Program-made: the position numbers and the translations under genes
The notes under the pieces: generated by a model
The model's database searches: none
Told to the model about the DNA's origin: nothing
What the model saw: the letters and a program-made list of their open reading frames with translations, nothing else
Shown here: positions 14,097 to 21,967 of the stretch, piece by piece
Position numbering within the stretch: the first letter of the stretch is position 1
How the letters are laid out: each line of letters starts with the position of its first letter
Assembly (NCBI GenBank): GCA_020353535.1
Contig: CP070696.1
Coordinates: 1,120,551 to 1,157,371, forward strand
Origin: Spirochaetaceae bacterium
Lineage (GTDB): Bacteria; Spirochaetota; Spirochaetia; SZUA-6; DRHE01
Length of the DNA: 36,821 nt
Direction: 5' to 3'

Positions 14097-15302
14097 ATGA
14101 GCAAAACCGTCGATCTCTCAGTTCGCATGGGAGACATCACCTTTAAGAACCCCTTCATCGTGGGCGCCGGTCCCACCGCCAAGACGGTGGACCAGATCAA
14201 GGCGGCCGAGGACTCAGGTTGGGCCGGGGTATCCTTCAAGCTGGCCATCGATCCCTTCCCCTACATCAACTGGCCGCCTCGCTACCGCTGGCTGCGCAAG
14301 GAGAAGATCCACATCTTTACAGCGGAGACCCGTCTAAAAACCGAACAGGCCCTAAAGCTTCTGGAAGATGCCCGCAAGACAACCAGTGAGATCGTGCTGA
14401 TTCCCACCATCACCTACGACGGCAAGGACAGGGAGGGATGGGTGCGCATGGCCAAGCTGTTCGAGGATGCCGGAGCCCATGCCATCGAGCTGAACATGTG
14501 CTGCCCCAACATGTCCTTCAATGTCCAAGCCACGGGAAAGGAGATCGAGGAAGCCACGGGCGCCAGCCTGGGCTCGGATCTGGTTGCTCTGCCCAAGGTG
14601 GTGAAACTGATCACCGACGGCATCGACGTTCCCATCATCGTCAAGCTCACCCCGGAGGGAGGCCTGATCGCTCAAGCCGCTGAGGCGTCGCTTCAGGCGG
14701 GGGCGGCTGCGGTGGGCAGCACGGCCAACCGGCTCGGCATCCCCGACATCGACATCCGGGATCCGATGGGCACGATCTACAGGCTGCAGGAGAACATCAC
14801 CCTGGGCTGCATCTCCGGCCCCTGGCTGCGGCCTCTCGGCATGCGGGACACCTACGAGATGCGTTTCCACCTCGGGGAGAAGCCCTTCATCATCGGCAGC
14901 GGCGGCGTCAGGAACCTGCAGAGCGCGGTACAGCAGATCATGGTCGGTGCGGATGCGGTGTGGGTGTGCACTGAGACCATGCTGCGGGGTTTCGACTGGC
15001 TGCCCAAGCTGCTGGAAGATCTCAAGAGCTACATGGCGGAGATGGGCTATGAACGCATCGGGGATTTCCGGGACCTGCTTCTCAAAAACATCAAGACCTC
15101 TCAGGAGCTCACGGTGCATGACGGTTATGCCGAAGTCGACCTTGACAAATGCAATGTGTGCGGTTTGTGCTGGAACATCGGCCACTGTTGTGCGATCAGT
15201 CATCCGCAGGACCGCACCACTATCGACCGGGAGGCCTGCATCGCCTGCTCCACCTGCGTTGACATCTGCCCGCAGAAGGCTATCCACATGGTGAAGATTT
15301 GA
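14097..15302 (+). CDS. PreA-like flavoprotein: dihydroorotate/dihydropyrimidine dehydrogenase fold with C-terminal ferredoxin domain
   Basis: The 401-residue protein has a DHOD-type FMN barrel (F-K-N-P-F-I-V-G-A-G-P-T at 17-28, I-E-L-N-M-C-C-P-N, V-P-I-I-V-K-L-T-P-E, and I-G-S-G-G-V-R-N). A C-terminal two-cluster ferredoxin domain follows: C-N-V-C-G-L-C-W-N-I-G-H-C-C, then C-I-A-C-S-T-C-V-D-I-C-P. It resembles subunit PreA of NAD-dependent dihydropyrimidine dehydrogenase, which works with the NADH-binding PreT; no preT gene is adjacent. The first cluster has one or two extra residues before its fourth Cys. Substrate assignment to pyrimidines is therefore uncertain, and another reduced heterocycle or enoate is possible. 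GGAGG lies 7-8 bases before the ATG. Confidence 0.83.
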   Translation: MSKTVDLSVRMGDITFKNPFIVGAGPTAKTVDQIKAAEDSGWAGVSFKLAIDPFPYINWPPRYRWLRKEKIHIFTAETRLKTEQALKLLEDARKTTSEIVLIPTITYDGKDREGWVRMAKLFEDAGAHAIELNMCCPNMSFNVQATGKEIEEATGASLGSDLVALPKVVKLITDGIDVPIIVKLTPEGGLIAQAAEASLQAGAAAVGSTANRLGIPDIDIRDPMGTIYRLQENITLGCISGPWLRPLGMRDTYEMRFHLGEKPFIIGSGGVRNLQSAVQQIMVGADAVWVCTETMLRGFDWLPKLLEDLKSYMAEMGYERIGDFRDLLLKNIKTSQELTVHDGYAEVDLDKCNVCGLCWNIGHCCAISHPQDRTTIDREACIACSTCVDICPQKAIHMVKI

Positions 15303-15334
15303 TGTCTTGACATCATTTTATTGTATGTTATGAT
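15300..15334 (+). promoter_or_regulatory. Promoter and operator of vapBC (plus-strand module)
   Basis: TGATGTC-TT-GACATCA (15300-15315) is a perfect 7-bp inverted repeat overlapping the -35 box TTGACA (15308-15313). TATGAT (15329-15334) follows after 15 bases and ends only 6 bases before the vapB ATG, with no SD, so the transcript is probably leaderless. The palindrome is the likely VapB/VapBC autorepression site. Confidence 0.62.
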
Positions 15335-15340
15335 GACTAA

Positions 15341-15586
15341 ATGCGAACAACCATAAACCTGGATGAAGACGTCCTCGAGAAAGGACGGGAGTTGGCGGCC
15401 AGACTCAACAAACCTTTTCGAGCGATCATCAATGAGGCCCTGCGCAGAGGTTTGATAGAGGTGGACAAACCGACGCGTCAGCGCCTTTACCGGACAAAGG
15501 CGCGACCTTTGGGTGTGCGCCCCGGGATCAATCTTGACAACATCCATGAGTTGCTCGCTCAGGTCGAAGGTGAAGACCACCGTTGA
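15341..15586 (+). CDS. vapB: VapB-type ribbon-helix-helix antitoxin
   Basis: The 81-residue protein opens with M-R-T-T-I-N-L-D-E-D-V-L, a ribbon-helix-helix DNA-binding strand, and continues with I-I-N-E-A-L-R-R-G-L. Its C-terminal tail would bind the toxin. No SD precedes the ATG; the predicted -10 ends 6 bases away, which suggests leaderless translation. Its stop overlaps the toxin ATG (TGATG). It is clearly homologous to the antitoxin at 16485-16733: both share M-R-T-T, D-E-D-V, N-E-A-L-R-R-G-L and a terminal E-G-E-x-x-R. Confidence 0.88.
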   Translation: MRTTINLDEDVLEKGRELAARLNKPFRAIINEALRRGLIEVDKPTRQRLYRTKARPLGVRPGINLDNIHELLAQVEGEDHR

Positions 15587-16011
15587 TGCTGGTCGATGTA
15601 AATATCTTGTTGTACGCGGAGGATGCGACCAGCCCGAATCATGAAGCTGCCCGCCTCTGGTGGGATGAACAGCTCTCCGGAACCGACAGCGTATATTTGA
15701 GTTGGCCCGTCCTTACGGCCTTCATCAGAATCGGCACAAACCGGAGGGTTTTCAGAAATCCCCTCACCATTGGAGAGGCGGCGGAACGAGTGCAAAGCTG
15801 GCTCGATCAACCCTGCACGAGGATTATCACACCAACCGAGAGACACTGGATCATCTTTCGTGAGCTGCTCGAAAAGGGACAGGCAACAGCCAATCTGGTC
15901 GCGGATGCTCACCTGGCCACTCTGGCCATCGAGTATGGGTGCGTATTGTTCAGCACGGATTCTGATTTCTCCCGCTTCCCGGGCTTGAAGTGGCGCAATC
16001 CTCTGCCCTAG
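15586..16011 (+). CDS. vapC: VapC-family PIN toxin
   Basis: The 141-residue PIN protein has M-L-V-D-V-N-I-L-L-Y-A (first Asp), a middle L-S-W-P-V-L-T-A-F-I-R-I segment and N-L-V-A-D-A-H-L-A-T-L-A-I-E (third acidic site). It ends F-S-T-D-S-D-F-S-R-F-P-G-L-K-W-R-N-P-L, which carries the last acidic residues. This belongs to the VapC subgroup ending in R-F-P-x-L-x-W-x-N-P-L. The catalytic residues look intact, so an active ribonuclease is expected. It starts at the ATG that overlaps the antitoxin stop. It is homologous to the toxin at 16060-16488, which points toward it across 48 bases. Confidence 0.88.
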   Translation: MLVDVNILLYAEDATSPNHEAARLWWDEQLSGTDSVYLSWPVLTAFIRIGTNRRVFRNPLTIGEAAERVQSWLDQPCTRIITPTERHWIIFRELLEKGQATANLVADAHLATLAIEYGCVLFSTDSDFSRFPGLKWRNPLP

Positions 16012-16059
16012 AGGACAACCAGAGCCCAACTGGCTCGGGAGCACCCCAAGCAGATGCGG

Positions 16060-16488
16060 TCAGGCGAGGGGATTCTCCCAGCGCAGTTCGGGAAATCGGG
16101 AGAAGTCTCCGTCGGTCGAGCACAGTATCAACCCGTGCTCGATAGCCATAGCAGCCAGATGAGCATCCGGGATCAGGTTGGCGCGAAGATCGGAGCGAGA
16201 TAACAAACGATCTAAAACTTCACGATGCCGCTCGGTGGGCTGGGGAATCCAGGTCGTCCTGCAGTCTAGCCATTCCCGCACCTGCTGCCAGGCCTTGGAT
16301 AGAGATTCCGGGCGCTCAAAGATACGGGGATTTGAGACGAGGCGTAAAAATCCCAGCAGGCTCGGCCAGGGGAGCCCCAGCGGTTCGAAACCCCTGAGTT
16401 TTTCGTCGAGCCAGCTGCGAGCCCCGGAGTGCTGATCAAAAGCCGCAACATGTGCGTATATGAGGAGGTTGGTATCAACAATCCTCAT
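16060..16488 (-). CDS. vapC: VapC-family PIN toxin (minus-strand module)
   Basis: The 142-residue protein has R-I-V-D-T-N-L-L-I-Y-A, L-P-W-P-S-L-L-G-F-L-R-L, N-L-I-P-D-A-H-L-A-A-M-A-I-E-H and C-S-T-D-G-D-F-S-R-F-P-E-L-R-W-E-N-P-L. All PIN acidic positions of this subgroup are kept. It overlaps the end of its antitoxin gene (ATGA). Compared with the convergent toxin at 15586-16011 it is similar over its whole length but clearly diverged, so the two modules are paralogues or separate arrivals rather than a recent duplication. The target RNA is unknown. Confidence 0.88.
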   Translation of the reverse strand: MRIVDTNLLIYAHVAAFDQHSGARSWLDEKLRGFEPLGLPWPSLLGFLRLVSNPRIFERPESLSKAWQQVREWLDCRTTWIPQPTERHREVLDRLLSRSDLRANLIPDAHLAAMAIEHGLILCSTDGDFSRFPELRWENPLA

Positions 16489-16733
16489 CGGAAATTTTCC
16501 CCTTCAGCGATGGCCAGGGCATCGGATACATCATCGATGCTTCCGATCAGACAGCGCCCTAAAGATACGGATCGCGTCCGGAAGTTACTGTAGGGCTTCT
16601 CCTCCTCGGACATCTGTTTCAAACCCCGCCGCAAAGCCTCGTTCACGATCTGCTTCAGCCCTCTATTGCGACTACGCCGCAGCCGCTGCAGCTGGACCGC
16701 AACGTCTTCATCGATAGTCAGTGTTGTTCTCAT
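16485..16733 (-). CDS. vapB: VapB-type ribbon-helix-helix antitoxin (minus-strand module)
   Basis: The 82-residue protein begins M-R-T-T-L-T-I-D-E-D-V, a ribbon-helix-helix strand, followed by I-V-N-E-A-L-R-R-G-L and a variable toxin-binding tail ending E-G-E-N-F-R. There is no SD; the predicted -10 box ends 7 bases before the ATG, so a leaderless transcript is likely, as in the facing module. It lies directly after nikR, whose stop codon overlaps its -35 box. Confidence 0.88.
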   Translation of the reverse strand: MRTTLTIDEDVAVQLQRLRRSRNRGLKQIVNEALRRGLKQMSEEEKPYSNFRTRSVSLGRCLIGSIDDVSDALAIAEGENFR

Positions 16734-16770
16734 ACATCAAATCATAACTAATTTGATGTCTTGATGTCAA
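16734..16770 (-). promoter_or_regulatory. Promoter and operator of vapBC (minus-strand module)
   Basis: On the minus strand TTGACA (16770-16765) and TATGAT (16746-16741) are 18 bases apart, and the ATG follows after 7 bases. ACATCAAAT (16734-16742) and ATTTGATGT (16751-16759) form a perfect 9-bp inverted repeat with an 8-base spacer around the -10 box. A further TTGATGTC direct repeat lies at 16753-16760 and 16761-16768. The TGATGT/ACATCA half-site is shared with the other vapBC operator at 15300-15315. Confidence 0.62.
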
Positions 16771-17222
16771 TCCTGATGGTGACGGTTTTGCTGCGAATGA
16801 TGGTGCGGGGCGGTTTCGGCCGTGCTGATGATGAGTTTTCCCTGCTGCACCCCCCGGGTACCGATAAGGGAATCCGATATCTGCTGTACCTCGTCGTTTC
16901 GGCCCCGCACGATCAGCACCTCCAGGCAGCTGTGCTCGTCGATGTGGACGTGCAGAGTCGAGATGATGCGATCGTGGTACCTGTGCTGGAGATCCACCAG
17001 ACGGTTGGACAGGTCGCCGTGGTCATGGTCGTAGACCAGGGTGAGGGTTCCCACCACCTCCGCGTCCGGGCGCTCCCGTACCTCCACGTCGAGGAGCATC
17101 CCCCGGATCAGGTTTCGGAGAGCCTCTGAACGGTTGGCGTAGCCCTTCTTCGCGATCAGGTCATCGAAACCCTCGAGCAGCTCCTCCTCTATGGAGACAC
17201 CGAAGCGCACCACCTTGGACAT
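16767..17222 (-). CDS. nikR: NikR-family nickel-responsive regulator
   Basis: The 151-residue protein has an N-terminal ribbon-helix-helix (V-V-R-F-G-V-S-I-E-E-E-L-L) and a C-terminal ACT-like metal-binding domain. The nickel ligands are conserved: His80, His91, His93 and Cys99, in H-x10-H-V-H-x5-C, the same spacing as E. coli His76, His87, His89 and Cys95. The C-terminus carries an extra His-rich tail (H-H-H-S-Q-Q-N-R-H-H). NikR represses nickel uptake genes. Here, unusually, it is the last gene of a Liv transporter-methyltransferase operon, 12 bases after the MttB homologue. It may sense nickel or cobalt linked to corrinoid metabolism. I saw no canonical NikR box in the window. Confidence 0.9.
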   Translation of the reverse strand: MSKVVRFGVSIEEELLEGFDDLIAKKGYANRSEALRNLIRGMLLDVEVRERPDAEVVGTLTLVYDHDHGDLSNRLVDLQHRYHDRIISTLHVHIDEHSCLEVLIVRGRNDEVQQISDSLIGTRGVQQGKLIISTAETAPHHHSQQNRHHQD

Positions 17223-17234
17223 GAGTGATTCCTC

Positions 17235-18638
17235 TCACGAACCGGAAGCGTAGCGCTTCTCTATGGATAGCAGCTCCCGCTCGCTCGCTTCATCCAAAAC
17301 CGGTTTGTGGCCGGCGGTCAGGATCGCATCCACCCGGTCCTCCGCCCGACTGACAAGATCGGCCCGCTCCCCCGCGCTCATGCGCTGAGCCCGCACCAGG
17401 AGCTCCGGCAGAAAAACCTCCCCCCGGAAATGAGCGAAGGTGTGATCCGAGTCGAGGAACGACCCGCAGATCCCAACCCGCCGCACTTCCTCGACGGCCA
17501 GAGACTCCTCGTCCGTAGAAAATCCTCGCAGGTAGCGCCGCACCGCCGCGATGATCTCATCATCGATCACCGCCTGAACCGGAGAGATGGTCTTCTCCGA
17601 CTCCACCTGCCCGACTCCCCAGATCGTGCTCACCCCTGCCTGGGTGTGGGTGACCGCGGCCAGCATCTTTTCCAGGGCATTCTGGGCGTCGTAGTGCAGG
17701 GAATCGGTGCACATCCAGGATACAGAAGGAAGCCCGTAGTGGCGGGCCAGCTGAGCACCGGTTACGGCCAGGAGCACGTTCTCCGGACCGCCGGTTACGG
17801 CAAAGCCCTGGCGCATATCCATGACGTGGGCAAAGCCCAGGTTGAACAGGCAGGGACGGCCCGGTTCCAGCAGCTGGTTGACCAGGATCCCAGCCAGGAT
17901 TTCTGCGGTTCCCACTACCGCGGCACCTGCCAGAGTCACCGGTGCCGACGCGCCGGCCATGGGCTCGCCGTTCACGGTGACCGGAATTCCGTGACCGGCG
18001 GTCATTCTGTAGACTCCAAGGGCCAGGGCGGTCCAGCGAAGGGGACCATGGGCGGTGAAGCCCATGCTGAACAATGGAGCCTGTTTCAGGCTGCCTCCGC
18101 CGGCCAATACTCTGGCCATCTCGATCATCGCCTCTCCACCTCGCGGTGAGAAGGAGAGTGCCCGCAGATGTTTGCTCGTGTTTTGGGCCATGATACGAAA
18201 ACCCACGAAATCTCGCTGGTGCGGCGGGGTCTCCTCCGTAGAGGTGCCCACGATGACATCCACCTGCTCCAGGGCATCGATAATCCTGGCAAAATCAGCC
18301 AGGTCCTGCTGACGGATCGAACGGAAGCCCCGCTTGTCGAGATAGAACAGGGCTGCTCCGGTCCAGAAGCGGGAAGGAGAATCCGGACCGACAACCTGAA
18401 GGCCTCCGCGGCGGTCGGCGAAACGCACCTCCCGGGGCGCCCGGGCCAGACAATCGTCGATCAGTGCGGAGGGCAGGCGGGCAACCAGGGGCTTTGCACC
18501 GGGTTTGGCTCCGGATTTGAGTACCAGGGAATAGATCTGCTCATCTTCGAGCAGGATTCCAGGTTCCTGCAGCAAAGCTCGAGCCGCGGCATCGATCTTC
18601 CCTATCTGATCGTCGTCCAAATAAAAGGTACCGTTCAT
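17235..18638 (-). CDS. MttB-family (trimethylamine methyltransferase-like) non-pyrrolysine methyltransferase
   Basis: The 467-residue protein aligns with the MttB superfamily barrel, for example G-T-S-T-E-E-T-P, M-A-Q-N-T-S-K-H-L, F-S-M-G-F-T-A-H-G-P-L, and the C-terminal H-F-R-G-E-V-F-L-P-E-L-L. There is no in-frame amber codon, so it belongs to the large non-pyrrolysine group, whose characterised members demethylate glycine betaine, carnitine, proline betaine or similar quaternary amines and pass the methyl to a corrinoid protein. No corrinoid protein or methylcorrinoid:tetrahydrofolate methyltransferase gene is in the window. It is co-directional with the liv genes (29 bases after livF) and with nikR, which suggests its substrate is imported by that transporter. 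Confidence 0.88.
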   Translation of the reverse strand: MNGTFYLDDDQIGKIDAAARALLQEPGILLEDEQIYSLVLKSGAKPGAKPLVARLPSALIDDCLARAPREVRFADRRGGLQVVGPDSPSRFWTGAALFYLDKRGFRSIRQQDLADFARIIDALEQVDVIVGTSTEETPPHQRDFVGFRIMAQNTSKHLRALSFSPRGGEAMIEMARVLAGGGSLKQAPLFSMGFTAHGPLRWTALALGVYRMTAGHGIPVTVNGEPMAGASAPVTLAGAAVVGTAEILAGILVNQLLEPGRPCLFNLGFAHVMDMRQGFAVTGGPENVLLAVTGAQLARHYGLPSVSWMCTDSLHYDAQNALEKMLAAVTHTQAGVSTIWGVGQVESEKTISPVQAVIDDEIIAAVRRYLRGFSTDEESLAVEEVRRVGICGSFLDSDHTFAHFRGEVFLPELLVRAQRMSAGERADLVSRAEDRVDAILTAGHKPVLDEASERELLSIEKRYASGS

Positions 18639-18667
18639 CTAGATACGTCCCTGCAATGCTTCACCGC

Positions 18668-19375
18668 CTACTCCTCGATCCCCAGATAGGCCTTCTTGAC
18701 GATGGGATCGGCGGCGATCTTCTTGCCCTCCCCCTGGCTGACAATGCGCCCGGTTTCCAGGACATAGGCGTAGTCGGCGATGGACAGGGCTTTCTGGGCA
18801 TTCTGCTCAACCAGGAGGATCGTATGTCCCGCCTTGTTGAGGTCCTGGATCATTTTAAACACCCCGAGGACGAACATGGGGGCTAGTCCCAGGGACGGCT
18901 CGTCCATGACCAGAACCTTGGGCTCGGACATCAGGGCGCGGCCGAAGGCCAGCATCTGCTGCTCCCCGCCGGACAGCGTGCCTCCGAGCTGATTCTGCCG
19001 CTCCTTTAGGATCGGGAAGAGATTGAACACCCGCTCCATGTTGTCGTCGATTGTTTTCCTGTCCCTGACGATATAGGCACCCAGGACCAGGTTCTCCCTC
19101 ACCGTTATGGTGGGAAAGATCCGTCGTCCCTCCGGCACCTGAACGATACCCCGTTTGACGATCTCCTGGGGAGGGAGAATCAGGCTTTTCCCGTTCTGAG
19201 TGATCGAACCGGAGTGAATCCTGACCATGCCGCTGATGGCGTTGATCGTGGTGGACTTTCCCGCCCCGTTGGCGCCGACGATACTGATGATCTTGCCGTC
19301 CGGGATGTTCAGGGAGATGCCGTCTAAGGCGACGATTCCCCCGTAATGAACTCGCAGATCCTTGACTTCAATCAT
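18668..19375 (-). CDS. livF: Branched-chain amino acid-type ABC transporter ATPase LivF
   Basis: The 235-residue ATPase has Walker A G-A-N-G-A-G-K-S-T, signature L-S-G-G-E-Q-Q-M-L-A, Walker B V-L-V-M-D-E-P-S-L-G-L-A-P and a switch His-like segment at L-L-V-E-Q-N. This matches LivF. It pairs with LivG to drive a HAAT-family importer. It starts 5 bases after the livG stop. Homologues carry branched-chain amino acids, but also urea, amides and betaines. The neighbouring methyltransferase suggests a methylated amine here. Confidence 0.95.
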   Translation of the reverse strand: MIEVKDLRVHYGGIVALDGISLNIPDGKIISIVGANGAGKSTTINAISGMVRIHSGSITQNGKSLILPPQEIVKRGIVQVPEGRRIFPTITVRENLVLGAYIVRDRKTIDDNMERVFNLFPILKERQNQLGGTLSGGEQQMLAFGRALMSEPKVLVMDEPSLGLAPMFVLGVFKMIQDLNKAGHTILLVEQNAQKALSIADYAYVLETGRIVSQGEGKKIAADPIVKKAYLGIEE

Positions 19376-19380
19376 GCCCT

Positions 19381-20145
19381 TCAGACCTCCTCGCCCAAGT
19401 AGGCCTGCAGGACCTGCTCGTTCTTCTTGATCGCCTCCGGCTCGCCTTCGGCGATCTTCTTGCCGAAGTCCAGCACGTGAATCAGGGAGCAGATGTTCAT
19501 GATCAGCTCCATGTGATGCTCCACAATGACAATGGTAAGGGCATTTTCCTGCTGGATCTTGCGGATCGTATCCATCAGGCCCCGTACCTCGTGGGGATTC
19601 AAGCCCGCGGCCGGTTCGTCCAGCAGCAGGATCCGGGGATCGGTCATCAGGGTCCGGGCCAGCTCCAGACGGCGCTGGATGCCGTAGGGGAGGTTTTGGG
19701 GTTTTTGATGGGCGAAGCTTTCCAAACCCAGGTAGGCGAGAAAGTGCCGGGCCTTTTCATCGATCGATTTTTCCTGTTTATACACCCGTGGCAGACGCAG
19801 CATCTCCTCCCAGAGAGTGTATCTCACCTTCATGTCGTGGGCTACCTTCATGTTGTCCAGAACCGTGAGATTGCGGAACAGGCGGATATTCTGGAAGGTG
19901 CGGGCGATGCCCAAATCCGCCCGCCGATGAGCCGGCAGCCGGGTGATCTCCCGGCCCATAAACAGAATGGTCCCCTGGTCTACCGAGGTCGCACCGGTGA
20001 TCAGGTTGAATACCGTGGTCTTGCCGGCACCGTTGGGACCGATGATCCCGGTGATCTCATTGTCCCCCTGGAGCATGGAAAAGTTCTCAACCGCAACCAC
20101 ACCCCCGAAATGTTTGCTAATCCCTTCAACCTTGAGAATCTCCAC
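19381..20145 (-). CDS. livG: Branched-chain amino acid-type ABC transporter ATPase LivG
   Basis: The 254-residue ATPase has Walker A G-P-N-G-A-G-K-T-T, the LivG-type insertion after I-A-R-T-F-Q-N-I-R-L-F, a variant signature L-P-Y-G-I-Q-R-R-L-E-L-A, and Walker B I-L-L-L-D-E-P-A-A-G-L-N-P. The start is GTG at 20145 with GGGAGG upstream, overlapping the leader of the livM stop region by design of a tight operon (4 bases apart). It is the second nucleotide-binding subunit of the importer. Confidence 0.95.
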   Translation of the reverse strand: MEILKVEGISKHFGGVVAVENFSMLQGDNEITGIIGPNGAGKTTVFNLITGATSVDQGTILFMGREITRLPAHRRADLGIARTFQNIRLFRNLTVLDNMKVAHDMKVRYTLWEEMLRLPRVYKQEKSIDEKARHFLAYLGLESFAHQKPQNLPYGIQRRLELARTLMTDPRILLLDEPAAGLNPHEVRGLMDTIRKIQQENALTIVIVEHHMELIMNICSLIHVLDFGKKIAEGEPEAIKKNEQVLQAYLGEEV

Positions 20146-20149
20146 GCTT

Positions 20150-20995
20150 CTACCTCCCGCGACGCAGGGCCTTTAGCCTAGAAGGAAGCAGCTCCAAACC
20201 CTGTAGCAATCCGCCGGGTCGGAAAATAACAACCAGTACCACTACGATAGCCAGAAGTACATCCCTCCAGACATCGATGAAGCGGAAAAACTCACCGAAG
20301 GAGTAGTAGATCGTCGAGGCTACAATCACACCGGCGATCGAGTTCAGGCCGCCGACAAAGGTGATGATGATCAGCTTCCCTGACTCAAGCCAGTTGAACA
20401 GGTTCGGCTCTATAAACAGAATATTGAAGGCGTACAGGGCACCTCCGTAGGCGGTAATGGCAGAGCTGATCATAAATACCTTAATTTTATGGGCGTATAC
20501 ATTAATTCCCATCATTGAGGCGGCCAGCTCATCATCCCGTATCGCGATGCAGTCCCGGCCGAAGCGGGTTCGCTTTAGACTGTAGGTTATGAAGGTGATT
20601 ACCACGATCGAAACCAAAATCAGAGGCAGACCGACCTTCCTGGGCATCCCGGCCATACCCAAAGCTCCGCCGGTCAGCTGGGCCAGGTGCAGCAAAGCAG
20701 CCCTTACCATTTCACTCAAACCGAAGGTGACCAGCAGGAAGTAATCCCGACGCAGCCGGAGTGTGGGAATTCCCACCAGGAACCCAAGTACGGCTCCCAT
20801 GACTACTGCCAATGCGAGGGCAACGGGAAAGGGAACTCCGAAACGCATATGGGCAACGGCAGCGGTATAGGCTCCAATCGACACAAAGGCGCCTTGCCCA
20901 AGTGAAAAAAGTCCGGTCAGCCCGGTCATCAGGTAAACCCCGAGTACCATTATGGTATAGAGGCTGGTGATCTCTAATACTTTCAGATAAAACAT
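20150..20995 (-). CDS. livM: ABC transporter permease LivM
   Basis: The 281-residue membrane protein has about eight hydrophobic helices and the LivM landmarks G-L-F-S-L-G-Q-G-A-F-V-S-I-G-A-Y-T near residue 30, and G-R-D-C-I-A-I-R-D-D-E-L-A-A-S-M-M-G-I, the cytoplasmic coupling loop for the ATPases. With LivH it forms the translocation pathway in the inner membrane. Confidence 0.95.
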   Translation of the reverse strand: MFYLKVLEITSLYTIMVLGVYLMTGLTGLFSLGQGAFVSIGAYTAAVAHMRFGVPFPVALALAVVMGAVLGFLVGIPTLRLRRDYFLLVTFGLSEMVRAALLHLAQLTGGALGMAGMPRKVGLPLILVSIVVITFITYSLKRTRFGRDCIAIRDDELAASMMGINVYAHKIKVFMISSAITAYGGALYAFNILFIEPNLFNWLESGKLIIITFVGGLNSIAGVIVASTIYYSFGEFFRFIDVWRDVLLAIVVVLVVIFRPGGLLQGLELLPSRLKALRRGR

Positions 20996-21004
20996 CTTCT
21001 TCCC

Positions 21005-21889
21005 CTACGCCTTGACCTCGGAGATCTTACCGGCAATCCCTTGAGGCCGCACCAGGAGCAGAACAATGATCGCCCCGTAGATCACTATAGGCGTCAGGGC
21101 CGCCCCGATCTCGGCGATCAGCAGGCTCTCCGCCGCACCCAGAATGAGTCCGGCGATCACCCCGCCGAAGATACTTCCCATACCGCCGATGATCGAGGCG
21201 ATAATGCCCTTCAGGATCATGCTGCCGATGAAGGGATCCACCGTGAAAGTCATGCCGAGCAGGTAACCGGTGATACCTCCCAGCACACCGGAGAAGAAAA
21301 AGGCCACCGAGATCACCAGGTCCACATTTACTCCCATGAGACTGGGGGTGGATATGTCGGAGGAGGCGGCCCGGATGGCGATTCCGATCTTGGTTTTCCG
21401 GATGACATAACTAAGGCCGCCCAGTACGACGGCGGAGATGCCGAGCATGAGCAGATAGATCTTGGACACGGTCAGATTCCCCACGTGCAGGGCCGTTTCT
21501 TTGATGAAAACCGGGTAGGTATAGTAGTCGCTACCAAAGGTTACGGCGAAGAACTGCTGCACCAGCATGGCCACGGTGATAGAGTTGACGATCAGCATCG
21601 AGATCGGGTAGCCCTTGCGCCGGATCGGCCGGAATACCAAGCGTTCTATTGCTACAGCAGCAAATCCACCGACCACCGCGGTTATAATGAAGGTGATTAC
21701 AAAATTGGCGAGCAGGTGTTGAGATAAAAAGAACCCGATGTAGGCGGTCAGAGTAACAACACCGCCATGAGAGAAGTTGGAGAACTTCAGGACGTTAAAA
21801 ATCAGGCCGAAGCCGACAGCCATGAGAGCATAGACCCCTCCCAGAGAGATACCATTGACCAGCTGCTGGAGCAGGATGTTCCAGTTCAT
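21005..21889 (-). CDS. livH: ABC transporter permease LivH
   Basis: The 294-residue membrane protein has the LivH opening L-L-Q-Q-L-V-N-G-I-S-L-G-G-V-Y-A-L-M-A-V-G and the coupling segment T-K-I-G-I-A-I-R-A-A-S-S-D, with about eight transmembrane helices. AGGAGG precedes the ATG. Between it and livK lies a strong hairpin with a T-run (21911-21945), so it is probably made in lower amounts than the binding protein. Confidence 0.95.
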   Translation of the reverse strand: MNWNILLQQLVNGISLGGVYALMAVGFGLIFNVLKFSNFSHGGVVTLTAYIGFFLSQHLLANFVITFIITAVVGGFAAVAIERLVFRPIRRKGYPISMLIVNSITVAMLVQQFFAVTFGSDYYTYPVFIKETALHVGNLTVSKIYLLMLGISAVVLGGLSYVIRKTKIGIAIRAASSDISTPSLMGVNVDLVISVAFFFSGVLGGITGYLLGMTFTVDPFIGSMILKGIIASIIGGMGSIFGGVIAGLILGAAESLLIAEIGAALTPIVIYGAIIVLLLVRPQGIAGKISEVKA

Positions 21890-21910
21890 GCCGGGCGCCT
21901 CCTAAAAAGC

Positions 21911-21945
21911 TCTGACCGGAGGCGCTCGCGGCGCCCCCGGTCAGA
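21911..21945 (-). terminator. Hairpin with T-run between livK and livH (attenuator or partial terminator)
   Basis: TCTGACCGG (21911-21919) pairs perfectly with CCGGTCAGA (21937-21945), and an inner GGCGC/GCGCC stem (21921-21925 with 21931-21935) extends it. On the transcribed minus strand the stem is followed by GCTTTTTAGG, a short T-run as in an intrinsic terminator. Partial termination would raise livK mRNA relative to the permease genes; a protective 3' hairpin is the alternative. Confidence 0.75.
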
Positions 21946-21967
21946 AGTGAATGACGTGTAGCGAACG

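Noticed and set aside
16012..16059. Terminator between the convergent vapC genes
   Set aside because: GAGCC/GGCTC (16022-16026 with 16032-16036) is only a 5-bp stem with no T-run, too weak to call.
17235..18638. Pyrrolysine-containing MttB
   Set aside because: The reading frame has no internal TAG; it is a non-pyrrolysine homologue.
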